A DNA stretch of 57,080 nucleotides, from NCBI GenBank assembly GCA_001916035.1, contig MNRQ01000020.1, forward strand, positions 150,969-208,048, written 5' to 3'. The translations under genes and the position numbers were made by a program. The notes beneath the pieces were generated by a model. The model was not told the DNA's origin. It saw only the letters and a program-made list of their open reading frames with translations, and searched no databases. This document shows positions 39,701 through 48,056 of the stretch, piece by piece (position 1 is the first letter of the stretch; each line of letters opens with the position of its first letter). Source of the stretch: Clostridium sp. 27_14 (GTDB lineage Bacteria; Bacillota; Clostridia; TANB77; CAG-508).

Positions 39701-41746
39701 TGCATAAGAAACTATTTTTATATCTTGTGCTACACTACCTGTTGTTTTTCCATTTTTATAATTAACTACATTTTCATTTGCATAAGTAACAGATATTTGC
39801 CTATCTGCATTTTTTTGTTTTTTATTTGTTGCTAAATTCATATTCATTAAAATTGTTGCACCTTCAATTGCTTTTCCTTTATATTCTGTTTGCACTCCTT
39901 CTAATTGAATATCAATTGTTTTGTTTATTAATTTTGCACTTTTTATTTTTAATTCTTCTTCATTTAAAAGTTTTATTGATGTTACATCTATTGTTTCAAA
40001 TTCTTCTGGTAAATTAACTAGAATATGTGGATTTTTATATAATTCATCTTCTTCACTATTTGAATTTAATGTAACTCTAATTTCTACATTTTCGTTTGTA
40101 CGCATTGTAGAAAATTCGTTTTTACTTACATTTATAGTAGCATTTGTATAACTTTCTTTTAAAGCTATTTTTGCTGTAGCATCTGCCATTTTGTTTTCAA
40201 CATCACCTATATCATAACTTGAATGTACTAAATAATTAATTTCTGATGTTTCTTTTACTTTTTCTTTACTATTTGCTCCTATAATCTTCGTTGTTGATAT
40301 TTCTAATGTTCCTGTTTTTACAGGTTTTGTTGTTTCTATTGCAATTTCTGCTGTTTTATCTGGTAAAGATATTATTATATTTTGTTCATTGTCTGGTTGT
40401 GTATTTGCATTTAATTCTGCAAAACTTGATTTTGTGTTTTTATCAAGAATTTTTAAAGTTCCTTCTTGTCCTAATATGTCTAATAAATTTGATTTATTTA
40501 CTACTATATTTTTTGTGTATACATTAGATAATCCCATACTAGAAAAATCTTCTTGCATATTTATTTTTTCTGCTATATTTTCTAAATTTACTTGTAATTG
40601 CATTTTTTCTGTAAATTCTCTATCTATTCCTGCATATAGTTTTCCTTTATACATTTCATCTTCTTGATTTTTTACAGATACATTTATAACAGAATCTACA
40701 TCTTCTGATGTAATTGTTATTTCACTATTATATGACATTTTAGTTTTTTCTTGATCATATAAAGAAATTTCTGCATTAGCACTTATTTTTTGATTTTCTA
40801 CTTTTTCTGCACTTGCAAATACATATGTAATAACATATCTATCTTTTCCTGTTTGATTCCATACAACTTTTCCATCTTTTTCTGGATTTTGTGTAGTTAC
40901 TTGTACTTTACCTGTTTTGTTATCATAACTATATTTAATTTTTTCTTCATCATTATCAGAAATTTTTGCTCCATTTGTTGCTAATTCTTCTGGTGTTTGA
41001 ATATACATTTTTTCTGGATAGCTTTCTCCTATTTTTGGTGCTTGTAATTCCAAGATAGCATTTTTTACTGGATACATATTGTCTTTTAATCCTGTTTCTA
41101 CTTGTAATTGCACTACTCTGTGTTCACCATCATAATTTAATACTTTATTTGTTAGTATTGTTTGGTTCAAGAAAATACCATTATTTTCTTTAGAATATGG
41201 GCTTGCCATTGTTAATGTAAGTTTTCTTGTTCCCTTCACAGAAATGTCCTTTTGCTTACTATCACGGTAAGTTCCTGTTAATTCTAGTATACTTTCTTTT
41301 TTCACTAAGCTAACTTCATAACTTGTTTCTTTAATAGTTTCTGCTTTTATTTCTAATTCAACACTATCTCCTGCATTTATTTGATTTAAACTTACACTGT
41401 TTTCTGTTATATCAGAAATTTTGTCATTTTTTAAATCTGTTTTAAATTTGAAGTTACTGTTTTTTAGTGTTATAGCACCATTAAAATATCCTTCTTGTTT
41501 TACTGAAACACTTAAATATAATTTTAAATCTGTATCAGTAGTTTTTGAAGAATATGTAGACACCTTATTTCCTTGTTCATCTTTGAAATATGCCATAAAT
41601 TCTACATTTTTATTGTTTGTATTTTTCTCTTGTACAATTTCTTCTACCGCATTTACTGTGCTTATTCCTATTAAAAGAAAATTTGATAATGTCATTGACA
41701 TAATCAACATAAATGCTAGTAGTACTTTTAAAATTCTTTTTTGCAT
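36745..41746 (-). pseudogene. Large membrane-anchored surface protein, frameshifted by a 13-bp tandem duplication
   Basis: The first frame starts at ATG 41744-41746 (MQKRILKVLLAFMLIMSMTL, a signal peptide; AGGAGG upstream) and ends at 38636 as IVKIYCKCKKYL. The second frame, open from 38667 or earlier to 36745, continues the protein as SVKNISNKDIKNIKLQFDV. Removing one copy of the duplicated 13 bp at 38655-38680 joins them into about 1660 residues. Repeated DUF11/CARDB-like Ig-fold modules, one SdrD B-like domain (ISGLAWLDKDENGQKDDGE), an Asn/Ser-rich linker and a C-terminal helix with a basic tail follow. It is the first gene of the operon, 20 bp from the adhesin. It may be phase-variable rather than dead. 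Confidence 0.85.
38655..38680. repeat. Perfect 13-bp tandem duplication inside the surface-protein gene
   Basis: TTACAATATATCT at 38655-38667 is repeated without change at 38668-38680. Thirteen is one more than a multiple of three, exactly the shift between the two reading frames. The bases around it are a typical slipped-strand site. Confidence 0.95.
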
Positions 41747-41790
41747 AATAATACCTCCTATTTTAAATCTACATAACACATTCACTTTAT

Positions 41791-41819
41791 ATTATACACT
41801 GAAATGTATAGTTTTTCAA
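41791..41819 (-). promoter_or_regulatory. Sigma-A promoter of the surface-protein operon with an operator-like palindrome
   Basis: On the minus strand TTGAAA (41814-41819) and TATAAT (41791-41796) are 17 nt apart. TATACA (41793-41798) and TGTATA (41805-41810), a perfect 6-bp inverted repeat with a 6-nt gap, overlap the -10 and spacer. That is a good position for a repressor. Confidence 0.7.
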
Positions 41820-42088
41820 GTATTTTTTACCATTTTTTAGGGGTTTTTTGTTACATTTTTGCTATTATACTTTATCCACATTTTATTGTACTATGCTTCT
41901 CTTATTATTATGGTAAAAAACAAAAAAAATTGCATCATAACAATTATTTTGTTTTTTACTTTTATTTTTAATTATTCCTATCTTCAAGTAGCCAATCTAA
42001 TACATTTATTTTTCTTATTCCTACAAAATCTACCTCTAAGTCATCATATTTTCCTATATATACTATATTATCACTTATACTTTTCATA
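41820..42088. other. Gene-free AT-rich stretch
   Basis: Between the surface-operon promoter and the relic at 42089 I find only low-complexity AT-rich DNA. The rightward open frame at 41859-42092 encodes a Leu/Ile/Tyr-rich string with no ribosome binding site or recognisable family. Confidence 0.5.
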
Positions 42089-42190
42089 CTAGTTTGATTT
42101 TACATTACATATCCAAGTATTCCCTATTGTCGCTGGCGAATCTAACCAGTGTCCATTTCCATTTGTATACATACCCTTATAATTTTTAAA
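42089..42190 (-). pseudogene. Relic of a surface-protein C-terminus (YWLxSP-like domain)
   Basis: On the minus strand an open stretch encodes KGMYTNGNGHWLDSPATIGN followed by TWICNVKSN and a stop. This resembles the last ~30 residues of clostridial secreted proteins whose final domain carries a YWLASP-type motif. The frame is closed just upstream and there is no start region, so it looks like a leftover 3' end. Confidence 0.4.
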
Positions 42191-42319
42191 TCAAGTATAT
42201 GTTGTAATATATAGAAATGAAATAATAATGAAACTTTTTATTTTTAGTGCATATATTATATAAAAGAACTTTTATAATTATATTTTTTACTTTTATTTTT
42301 AGAAAGGAACGTGATAATT

Positions 42320-42823
42320 TTGAATAATAATTTAGATGAAACAACTATGAATAATATAAAAAATATGGTAGACAGTGGTAATATTAATGGTGCTATTTCC
42401 CAAATATCTCCTGAAATGATACAAAATTTTTCTAAAATGTTTGCACAAGCTCAAAATAACCAACAAAATGTATCTAATGAAAGTCAAAATACATCTACAA
42501 ATTCTAGCAATACTTCTAGTAATAATTTTAATCAAGCAAATAACAACAATTCTTCTTCAAATTCTTCTAATAATTCTAATCAAGCAAATTCAATTCCAAA
42601 TAACTTTGATTTAAGTGGTATAGATCTAAATTCTATAATGAAAATCGCAGGAAATATGAATCAAAAAAATGACCCTAGAAGTAATCTTCTTGCATCTTTA
42701 AAACCGTATCTAAGAGATGGTAAAAAAGAAAAACTTGACAATTACATAAATTTATTAAATATGAGTAAAATTGCAGAAACATTGAAAAATACTCAAAATA
42801 ATACAAACAAGGATAATTCTTAA
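42320..42823 (+). CDS. Hypothetical protein with Asn/Ser-rich linker, first of a pair
   Basis: The 167-residue protein has an N-terminal helical segment (NIKNMVDSGNINGAISQISP), a long Asn/Ser/Gln linker (about 50-100) and a C-terminal conserved-looking block, DPRSNLLASLKPYLRDGKKE followed by KLDNYINLLNMSKIAE. That tail recalls paired small genes common in Clostridia, of unknown function. I choose TTG at 42320 after AAAGGAACGTGATAATT. It is 2 bp from the next gene, so the two are translated as a unit. Confidence 0.65.
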   Translation: MNNNLDETTMNNIKNMVDSGNINGAISQISPEMIQNFSKMFAQAQNNQQNVSNESQNTSTNSSNTSSNNFNQANNNNSSSNSSNNSNQANSIPNNFDLSGIDLNSIMKIAGNMNQKNDPRSNLLASLKPYLRDGKKEKLDNYINLLNMSKIAETLKNTQNNTNKDNS

Positions 42824-42825
42824 TA

Positions 42826-43320
42826 ATGCCTCTCCCTTTTCCTCCTTTTAGACAATTTTACCCATATTACAATAATCGTCGTTTTTCTCCTTACATAAAT
42901 CATAAGGCAACTTCTCCTACTTTATATTATCCTCCAAACACTGTTCCGAATAATACTGAATCTTTTAATAATTCTAATAAAGAATCTTTGACAAATTTTG
43001 ATAAAAAAGAATCACTAACTAAAAATGATGAAAGGTCTAATGAAAAATCTATAGAAACTATAAATTCTATAAACTCTATAAATTCTACAAAGTCTACTAA
43101 CCCTTTTTCATCTCTTTTTTCTTTTTTACCTTCTTCAATTGGGCCTTTATCTTTTAATCCTGATGCTTTAGTTGATAATTCTATACCTATTTTTGAAATG
43201 TTTGGCATTCATCTTTTTTTAGATGATATTATCATCATTTGTATACTTATTTTTTTGTATAAAGAAGAAGTTAAAGATCAAATGCTTTACATTATTCTAT
43301 TTTTACTACTTCTTTCCTAA
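42826..43320 (+). CDS. Hypothetical protein with C-terminal membrane segments, second of a pair
   Basis: The 164-residue protein begins with a Pro/Tyr-rich stretch (MPLPFPPFRQFYPYYNNRRF), continues with low-complexity INSINSINSTKSTN, and ends with two hydrophobic segments around IFEMFGIHLFLDDIIIICIL and EVKDQMLYIILFLLLLS. The combination suggests a membrane partner of the upstream protein. I do not recognise a function. A terminator follows three bases after the stop. Confidence 0.65.
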   Translation: MPLPFPPFRQFYPYYNNRRFSPYINHKATSPTLYYPPNTVPNNTESFNNSNKESLTNFDKKESLTKNDERSNEKSIETINSINSINSTKSTNPFSSLFSFLPSSIGPLSFNPDALVDNSIPIFEMFGIHLFLDDIIIICILIFLYKEEVKDQMLYIILFLLLLS

Positions 43321-43323
43321 TAC

Positions 43324-43383
43324 TAAAAAAGGAACAAATTGAAGTGCACACTTCTGTATAGACACTTCAATTTATTCCTTTTT
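43324..43383. terminator. Bidirectional terminator between the gene pair and minC
   Basis: AAAAAGGAACAAATTGAAGTG pairs, with one bulge or mismatch, with CACTTCAATTTATTCCTTTTT. It ends both the rightward gene pair and the leftward mre-mrdA-minC operon. Confidence 0.88.
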
Positions 43384-43394
43384 ATTTAATTAAA

Positions 43395-44006
43395 TTATTC
43401 TATTTCTATTTTGTCATCTACTACATGTATATATGCTTGTTTATGCAATGTTTCTTCTTCTCTATCTATTTCTCTAACAATATTTGCTATTCTTATTTGT
43501 ACAACATCTAATAAGCCTGCTGCTATTATTGCCTGTTTGTTCCCTTTAGCCCCTGCATGTGCTAATCCTCTTAAGTTTCCTAATATTACTATATTATCTG
43601 ATGCCATTACTTCCGCACCTGAGTTCACATCTCCTAGTATTACTACACTTCCATCAACTTCCAATCTTTGTCCTGAACGTAAAGACCCTCTATGAAATGT
43701 TGTTTCTGATACTATTGTTTCTTGTTTAAATGTTTTCTTTATACTTGATAATCCTAGAGATTTTGGTGTATCAAAGTCTACATCTACATCTATAATTGTT
43801 TGTATTATATTTTGTATTTCATCCATTTCTTTATTTTTTAGTGCTTTTCCTGTTACTTTTATTGGTATTTTTTCTGTTTTGTACATTTTCTTTAATTCTG
43901 GTAACTTTTTTCTTAATGTTTGCATTATATCTTTTTGTTCTGCTGTTTCTGCTATTTTTAAAATTGTTTCTTCTTTTTTTAATTGAACACTTATAACATT
44001 TTTCAT
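43395..44006 (-). CDS. minC: Septum site-determining protein MinC
   Basis: The 203-residue protein has an N-terminal FtsZ-interacting domain (about 1-95) and a C-terminal beta-helix (about 100-203) with FHRGSLRSGQRLEVDGSVVI, LGDVNSGAEVMASDNIVILG and NLRGLAHAGAKGN, which bind MinD and FtsZ. It follows mrdA and is separated from it by two repeat units. In most Clostridia minD and minE come next; here a strong terminator follows minC, so MinD and MinE must be encoded elsewhere or be lost. Confidence 0.93.
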   Translation of the reverse strand: MKNVISVQLKKEETILKIAETAEQKDIMQTLRKKLPELKKMYKTEKIPIKVTGKALKNKEMDEIQNIIQTIIDVDVDFDTPKSLGLSSIKKTFKQETIVSETTFHRGSLRSGQRLEVDGSVVILGDVNSGAEVMASDNIVILGNLRGLAHAGAKGNKQAIIAAGLLDVVQIRIANIVREIDREEETLHKQAYIHVVDDKIEIE

Positions 44007-44040
44007 CTCATATCAATCCTTTCTATTTGGTGCAACCATT

Positions 44041-44247
44041 TATAAGTAGTACGAAGGTACGTTGATTAAATTTTAAACGAAGTTTGACGTAGCAAAATTG
44101 TAATATTTTTCATTTTTCCTTTGGTTGAAAAAAGATTAAATTTTGGCAAGGAAAACAAATTTAAAATTTATGAGGCGTACGAGGGTACGTTGATTAAATT
44201 TTAAACGAAGTTTGACGTAGACAAAATTGTAATATTTTTTCAACCAA
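44041..44247. repeat. Tandem palindromic repeat units between mrdA and minC
   Basis: One full unit spans 44121-44247, from TTGGTTGAAAAAAGATTAAA to TTTTTTCAACCAA, preceded by the right part of another unit (44041-44115). The period is 129 bp (CAAAATTG at 44093 and 44222). Apical hairpins are GTAC-GAAG-GTAC and CGTAC-GAGG-GTACG. The unit touches the TAG stop of mrdA with no gap. Compared with the 446-741 array, both outer arms changed together (GGTTGG/CCAACC to TTGGTTG/CAACCAA). Confidence 0.9.
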
Positions 44248-46377
44248 CTATCTCAAAGTTTCAGTATACGAACTAGCCGTAACATCTTCCGTAACATTCT
44301 GTAAATTCATTCCAAAATATTCCCTCATTATCTGTTTCACCGCATCAGCCGTATAATAACCATGCCCCCCATTTTCTGCCATAACAACAACCGCTATTTC
44401 CGGATTATCAAACGGAGCAAAACCCGCAAACCATGCATTTACTTTATTTCCAGGTGCCTCAGCCGAACCAGTCTTTCCACCAACTGCTACCTCAAAATCC
44501 TTAAATATACTTGCCGCTGTACCCTCTTCAGTAACAGATTTCATACCCTCTAATACAACTTTCAAATTTTCTTGGTTTATATTCAAATTCTCCGAATCAT
44601 CATCTGACAAACCTAATTTTTGTTTTACAAATTTATTTATATTATCCCTTGATTCCTCTGTTCCATCTGCATTTCTTATTGTTTTTATAATACTCACATC
44701 TATCTTATTTCCGCCATTTGCTAACATACTAATATATTTAGCCATTTGTAATGGACTAAACTCATTATCTCCCTGTCCTATTGCTGCATTTAAAGTATCA
44801 CCTGGTGCCCAATAAGAAGCATCTGGATGCATTTTTGCCTTAGTTTCTTTACTCGCTAACACTCCTGAAGTTTCATCTCTTAATTCTACACCTGTTTTTG
44901 TGCCCAATCCAAAATATTTTGCATATTTATCTAAAGTATCTATTTGCATTCTATCAGCAGTCTCATAAAAGAAATAGTTACATGACTTTTCTATTGCTCC
45001 TATTACATTTAATTTACCATGTCCTCTATGATAATCTGTATAATACCAACAATTCATTCTTGTTCCATATTTTTCATATTTTGTATACACACCTGTATCA
45101 TTTATTATTGTTTTTGGAGTTATTACTCCCGATTCTAAACCTGCTATTGCTGTTACCATCTTAAATATTGAACCTGGTGAATATGATGTTTGCATTGCTT
45201 TATTTACAAGTGGTTTAGATGCATCATTCACATAATTATTCCATTTTTCGTTACTTATCCCACCTATAAAATCTGATGGATCATAACCAGGATAACTTGC
45301 CATTGCCAAGATTTCACCTGTTTTTACATTCATTACAACACAACTCTCAGATATTGCATTATATGATTTTCCAAATCCTCCACTTCTAATTTTTTGCATA
45401 TTAGCAGCCAAAGCATCTTCTGTTACTTTTTGTAGATTAGCATCTATTGTAAGTACTATATCTGCACCAGGTTGTGCCTCTTCTGCTGTATATTCTCCTG
45501 TTATAGTACCATCAACTGCCATGTCAATTTGTTTTACGCCTTTTTTTCCTTTTAAATATTCTTCAAAAACATATTCTACACCTGTTTTTCCAATTAAATC
45601 ATTTTGATCATAAGTATCTTTTCTTGTTTTATATTCTTCTGAACTAATTTTAGAAGCATATCCTAATATATGTGATGCCAAAGAACCTTTTGTATATGTT
45701 CTTTCAGGTTTTACAAAAATATTAATACCTGGAAACTTATCACTATTTTCTGAAAACTCTGCAACAGCCTCTCTTGGTATATCACTAGAAATAGTTACTG
45801 CTTTTGTACTACTATAACCCTTCTGTGTAATTTCATAACGAATTGCCATTATCTTTCTAGCCTCTGAAATATCAGCACTATTAATTTTATATTTTTCTTT
45901 CATTTTAAAAAATGCTTGTTCTGCTGTTATATCTTCTGTCATATTATTGGCTTTTTTCCAAGCTAATAAATTGTCTCCTTCCAATGTAAATATATATGGC
46001 TCTATTTTTATTGGAAAAGAATCTGGATAACTAACTTCATATTTCTCTAAAACTTGTATCATATTTAATATTGCTTCATTTAATGCTTCAGTATCTATTT
46101 TTGTTTTATATAATTCCAAACCAAATTTTGTATTTGATGATACTAATACATTACCTGACTTATCCATAATATTTCCTCTAGTAGCCTCTAAAGTACTCTC
46201 TCTTGTAAGTCTCGTATTTGACTCTTCTCTATATTCTGCTCCATGTACAATTTGCAAATTAAACAATTGGACTAACAATACAATTCCAACAAGATATGTT
46301 ATAACTGTAACCATATTAAATCTCAAATTTGTATTTACATTATTTACTTTATTTCTTCTTATCTTCTTTATTCCCAA
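44248..46377 (-). CDS. mrdA: Penicillin-binding protein 2 (elongation transpeptidase)
   Basis: The ~709-residue class B PBP cross-links peptidoglycan in the elongasome with MreBCD and RodA. One N-terminal membrane helix (VTVITYLVGIVLLVQLF) is followed by a dimerisation region and the transpeptidase domain: active Ser in SPGSIFKMVTA (SxxK), SCNYFFYE (SxN) and GGKTGSAE (KTG). I prefer TTG at 46375-46377, three nt after AGGTGAG; a TTG six codons upstream is also possible. The last 59 codons contain 16 G-ending codons other than ATG (GCG, CCG, ACG, TCG), against about 4 in a mid-gene stretch of 56. Confidence 0.94.
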   Translation of the reverse strand: MGIKKIRRNKVNNVNTNLRFNMVTVITYLVGIVLLVQLFNLQIVHGAEYREESNTRLTRESTLEATRGNIMDKSGNVLVSSNTKFGLELYKTKIDTEALNEAILNMIQVLEKYEVSYPDSFPIKIEPYIFTLEGDNLLAWKKANNMTEDITAEQAFFKMKEKYKINSADISEARKIMAIRYEITQKGYSSTKAVTISSDIPREAVAEFSENSDKFPGINIFVKPERTYTKGSLASHILGYASKISSEEYKTRKDTYDQNDLIGKTGVEYVFEEYLKGKKGVKQIDMAVDGTITGEYTAEEAQPGADIVLTIDANLQKVTEDALAANMQKIRSGGFGKSYNAISESCVVMNVKTGEILAMASYPGYDPSDFIGGISNEKWNNYVNDASKPLVNKAMQTSYSPGSIFKMVTAIAGLESGVITPKTIINDTGVYTKYEKYGTRMNCWYYTDYHRGHGKLNVIGAIEKSCNYFFYETADRMQIDTLDKYAKYFGLGTKTGVELRDETSGVLASKETKAKMHPDASYWAPGDTLNAAIGQGDNEFSPLQMAKYISMLANGGNKIDVSIIKTIRNADGTEESRDNINKFVKQKLGLSDDDSENLNINQENLKVVLEGMKSVTEEGTAASIFKDFEVAVGGKTGSAEAPGNKVNAWFAGFAPFDNPEIAVVVMAENGGHGYYTADAVKQIMREYFGMNLQNVTEDVTASSYTETLR

Positions 46378-46467
46378 ACTCTCACCTGCTTCCAAAACAT
46401 TCCCTATCAGAAAAACTATACTATTTTTTTAAATAAATTTACTACATCCATCTTTGTTTGCATAACA

Positions 46468-47001
46468 TTAAAAATATCTTGTCAAAATTTTATTTCCTGT
46501 ATAAGTATTTTCTATATAATATCCAAACTTCTGCATAGCTGGATATAAAATAACTGTTAACACTACATTATAAGCAACTTCCACCAACAAAATTTTTATA
46601 AAATATAGCAACTCAAAATTTGTAGAAAAAATCACATAGCTTGCCACATAAGAAAAAACTTCATAAAAAATAGTTAAAGCCGCCATCATTAGCATTATAG
46701 TAATACGACTATCTTTAGAAAAATTTTTATCAAAAACTTTAGCTAAAATTCCTATTAAAGCTAAACCTATTGCAGAAATTCCAACTTTACTTCTAAAAAG
46801 ATAATCTAAGAAAAAACCTAAAAAAAGTCCATATGTCACTCCCATAAACTTATTTCCGAATAATCCTACAAACACAATAAAAATTACAAATAAGTTAGGA
46901 GACACGCCTGCTATTGTAAACCAACTAAAAAAATTAGATTGCAAAAAATAACAAACAAATATTAAAAGCACAAGAGCAATATTTATTACAACTTTTTTCA
47001 T
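46468..47001 (-). CDS. mreD: Rod shape-determining protein MreD
   Basis: The 177-residue integral membrane protein has about five or six helices, beginning KKVVINIALVLLIFVCYFLQ with the typical F-x-x-x-G-x-x-P (FFSWFTIAGVSPNLFVIFIV) and the later GLFLGFFLDYLF. MreD links MreC and the cytoplasmic MreB filament. It lies between mreC and mrdA, the canonical order. A repeat unit separates it from mreC. Confidence 0.93.
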   Translation of the reverse strand: MKKVVINIALVLLIFVCYFLQSNFFSWFTIAGVSPNLFVIFIVFVGLFGNKFMGVTYGLFLGFFLDYLFRSKVGISAIGLALIGILAKVFDKNFSKDSRITIMLMMAALTIFYEVFSYVASYVIFSTNFELLYFIKILLVEVAYNVVLTVILYPAMQKFGYYIENTYTGNKILTRYF

Positions 47002-47040
47002 AACTTTTTACACAACCTCCTTACTCACACAATTTTTTGT

Positions 47041-47234
47041 GTACATTGATTAAATCTCAAATTCAGTTTGACACAGCCAAGCATTGCCACTATCTTCTTT
47101 TAAACCTCTGTAATTGAAAAAGAATTAAATTTTGGCAAGGAAACTTTTATTTAAAACAAGGGCGCATACTGTGTGTATGTAACCGCGTTTTAAATGAAAG
47201 TTGACGCCGCCAAAATTGTAATTATTTTTCAATT
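47041..47234. repeat. Divergent palindromic repeat between mreC and mreD
   Basis: The full unit 47112-47234 runs from AATTGAAAAAGAATTAAATT to AATTATTTTTCAATT, with a degenerate partial copy at 47041-47085. Outer arms, middle arms (ATTTAAAAC/GTTTTAAAT) and the apical stem (CATAC/GTATG) differ from the other copies, but each still pairs. It ends 4 nt from the TAA stop of mreC. The last mreC codons GTAATTGAAAAGTAATT are nearly repeated next to it as GTAATTGAAAAATAATT. Confidence 0.85.
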
Positions 47235-47238
47235 ACAA

Positions 47239-48051
47239 TTACTTTTCAATTACAAGAACTGTATCGATTTTATCAAACTCCACTGCCGTCTCAATCTCCA
47301 CATAACGATCAATAGCATTCTTAGTAGAGCTCACACTCTTAACAGAGCCCAAATGAATACCCTTAGGATAAATTCCACCCAAGCCAGAAGTCTCAATACT
47401 ATCACCCTGAATAACATTAGCATCAGTAGGAATATACATACCCTTAAGCACTTTATTATCCTCCAAAGTACCCTTACAAACAATACTATCCTTATTAGTA
47501 CTCATCAAGCAACTAACAGAGCTACTAGTATCAATAATAGTCTGAACCTTAGAAGTAGAATCAGTAACAGAAACAACATGACCAACCAAGCCCTTATCAG
47601 CAATAACCGTCATATTTTCCTTAATACCATCTTTTGATCCAACATTAATAACTATCGTCTTAGAATAATTACTTATATCCTTATTAATCACATAAGCAGG
47701 TATTGTTTTATATTCACCATACTTTTTATTCAAATCCAAATATTCTTTTAAAGTCTCATTTTCAGTCTTTATATTTTCCAATTCACGCAAAGACTGTTCC
47801 AATTCACTATTTTGCTTTTTCAATTTTTCATTCTCTTGCTTCAAATTACTAATATCCGCAAAAAAAGTATCATTTCCATTTATTTTATTTTTTAAATATG
47901 TTAATCCATTTTGAATCGGCATTACTAATTTATTTGCAACATTTTCAAAAAAAGATGTATTACGTTCTCCATTTGAAAAAACAACAACTAAAACAAGTAT
48001 TATAATTGTAATAACAATGCCTAATATTCCTGCTTTATTTTTTTTATACAT
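47239..48051 (-). CDS. mreC: Rod shape-determining protein MreC
   Basis: The 270-residue protein has an N-terminal membrane helix (AGILGIVITIIILVLVVVFS), a coiled coil (about 65-100, LKQENEKLKKQNSELEQSLR), and a beta-rich extracytoplasmic domain with GLVGHVVSVTDSTSKVQTII and TSGLGGIYPKGIHLG. MreC couples MreB, MreD and the PBPs. The 3' part of the gene uses many GAG, AAG, GTG and TTG codons. It lies 5 bp after mreB and before a repeat unit. Confidence 0.95.
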   Translation of the reverse strand: MYKKNKAGILGIVITIIILVLVVVFSNGERNTSFFENVANKLVMPIQNGLTYLKNKINGNDTFFADISNLKQENEKLKKQNSELEQSLRELENIKTENETLKEYLDLNKKYGEYKTIPAYVINKDISNYSKTIVINVGSKDGIKENMTVIADKGLVGHVVSVTDSTSKVQTIIDTSSSVSCLMSTNKDSIVCKGTLEDNKVLKGMYIPTDANVIQGDSIETSGLGGIYPKGIHLGSVKSVSSTKNAIDRYVEIETAVEFDKIDTVLVIEK

Positions 48052-48056
48052 ATACT

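Noticed and set aside
36745..41746. Two independent surface-protein genes
   Set aside because: The second frame has no signal peptide or ribosome binding site, and removal of one 13-bp copy joins the frames without a stop.
41859..42092. Rightward open frame of 77 codons
   Set aside because: Hydrophobic low-complexity translation, no ribosome binding site, no recognisable family.
44248..47700. Diversity-generating retroelement or retron as cause of the codon shift near repeats
   Set aside because: No reverse transcriptase gene or template/variable repeat pair is visible, and the changes affect mostly silent third positions.
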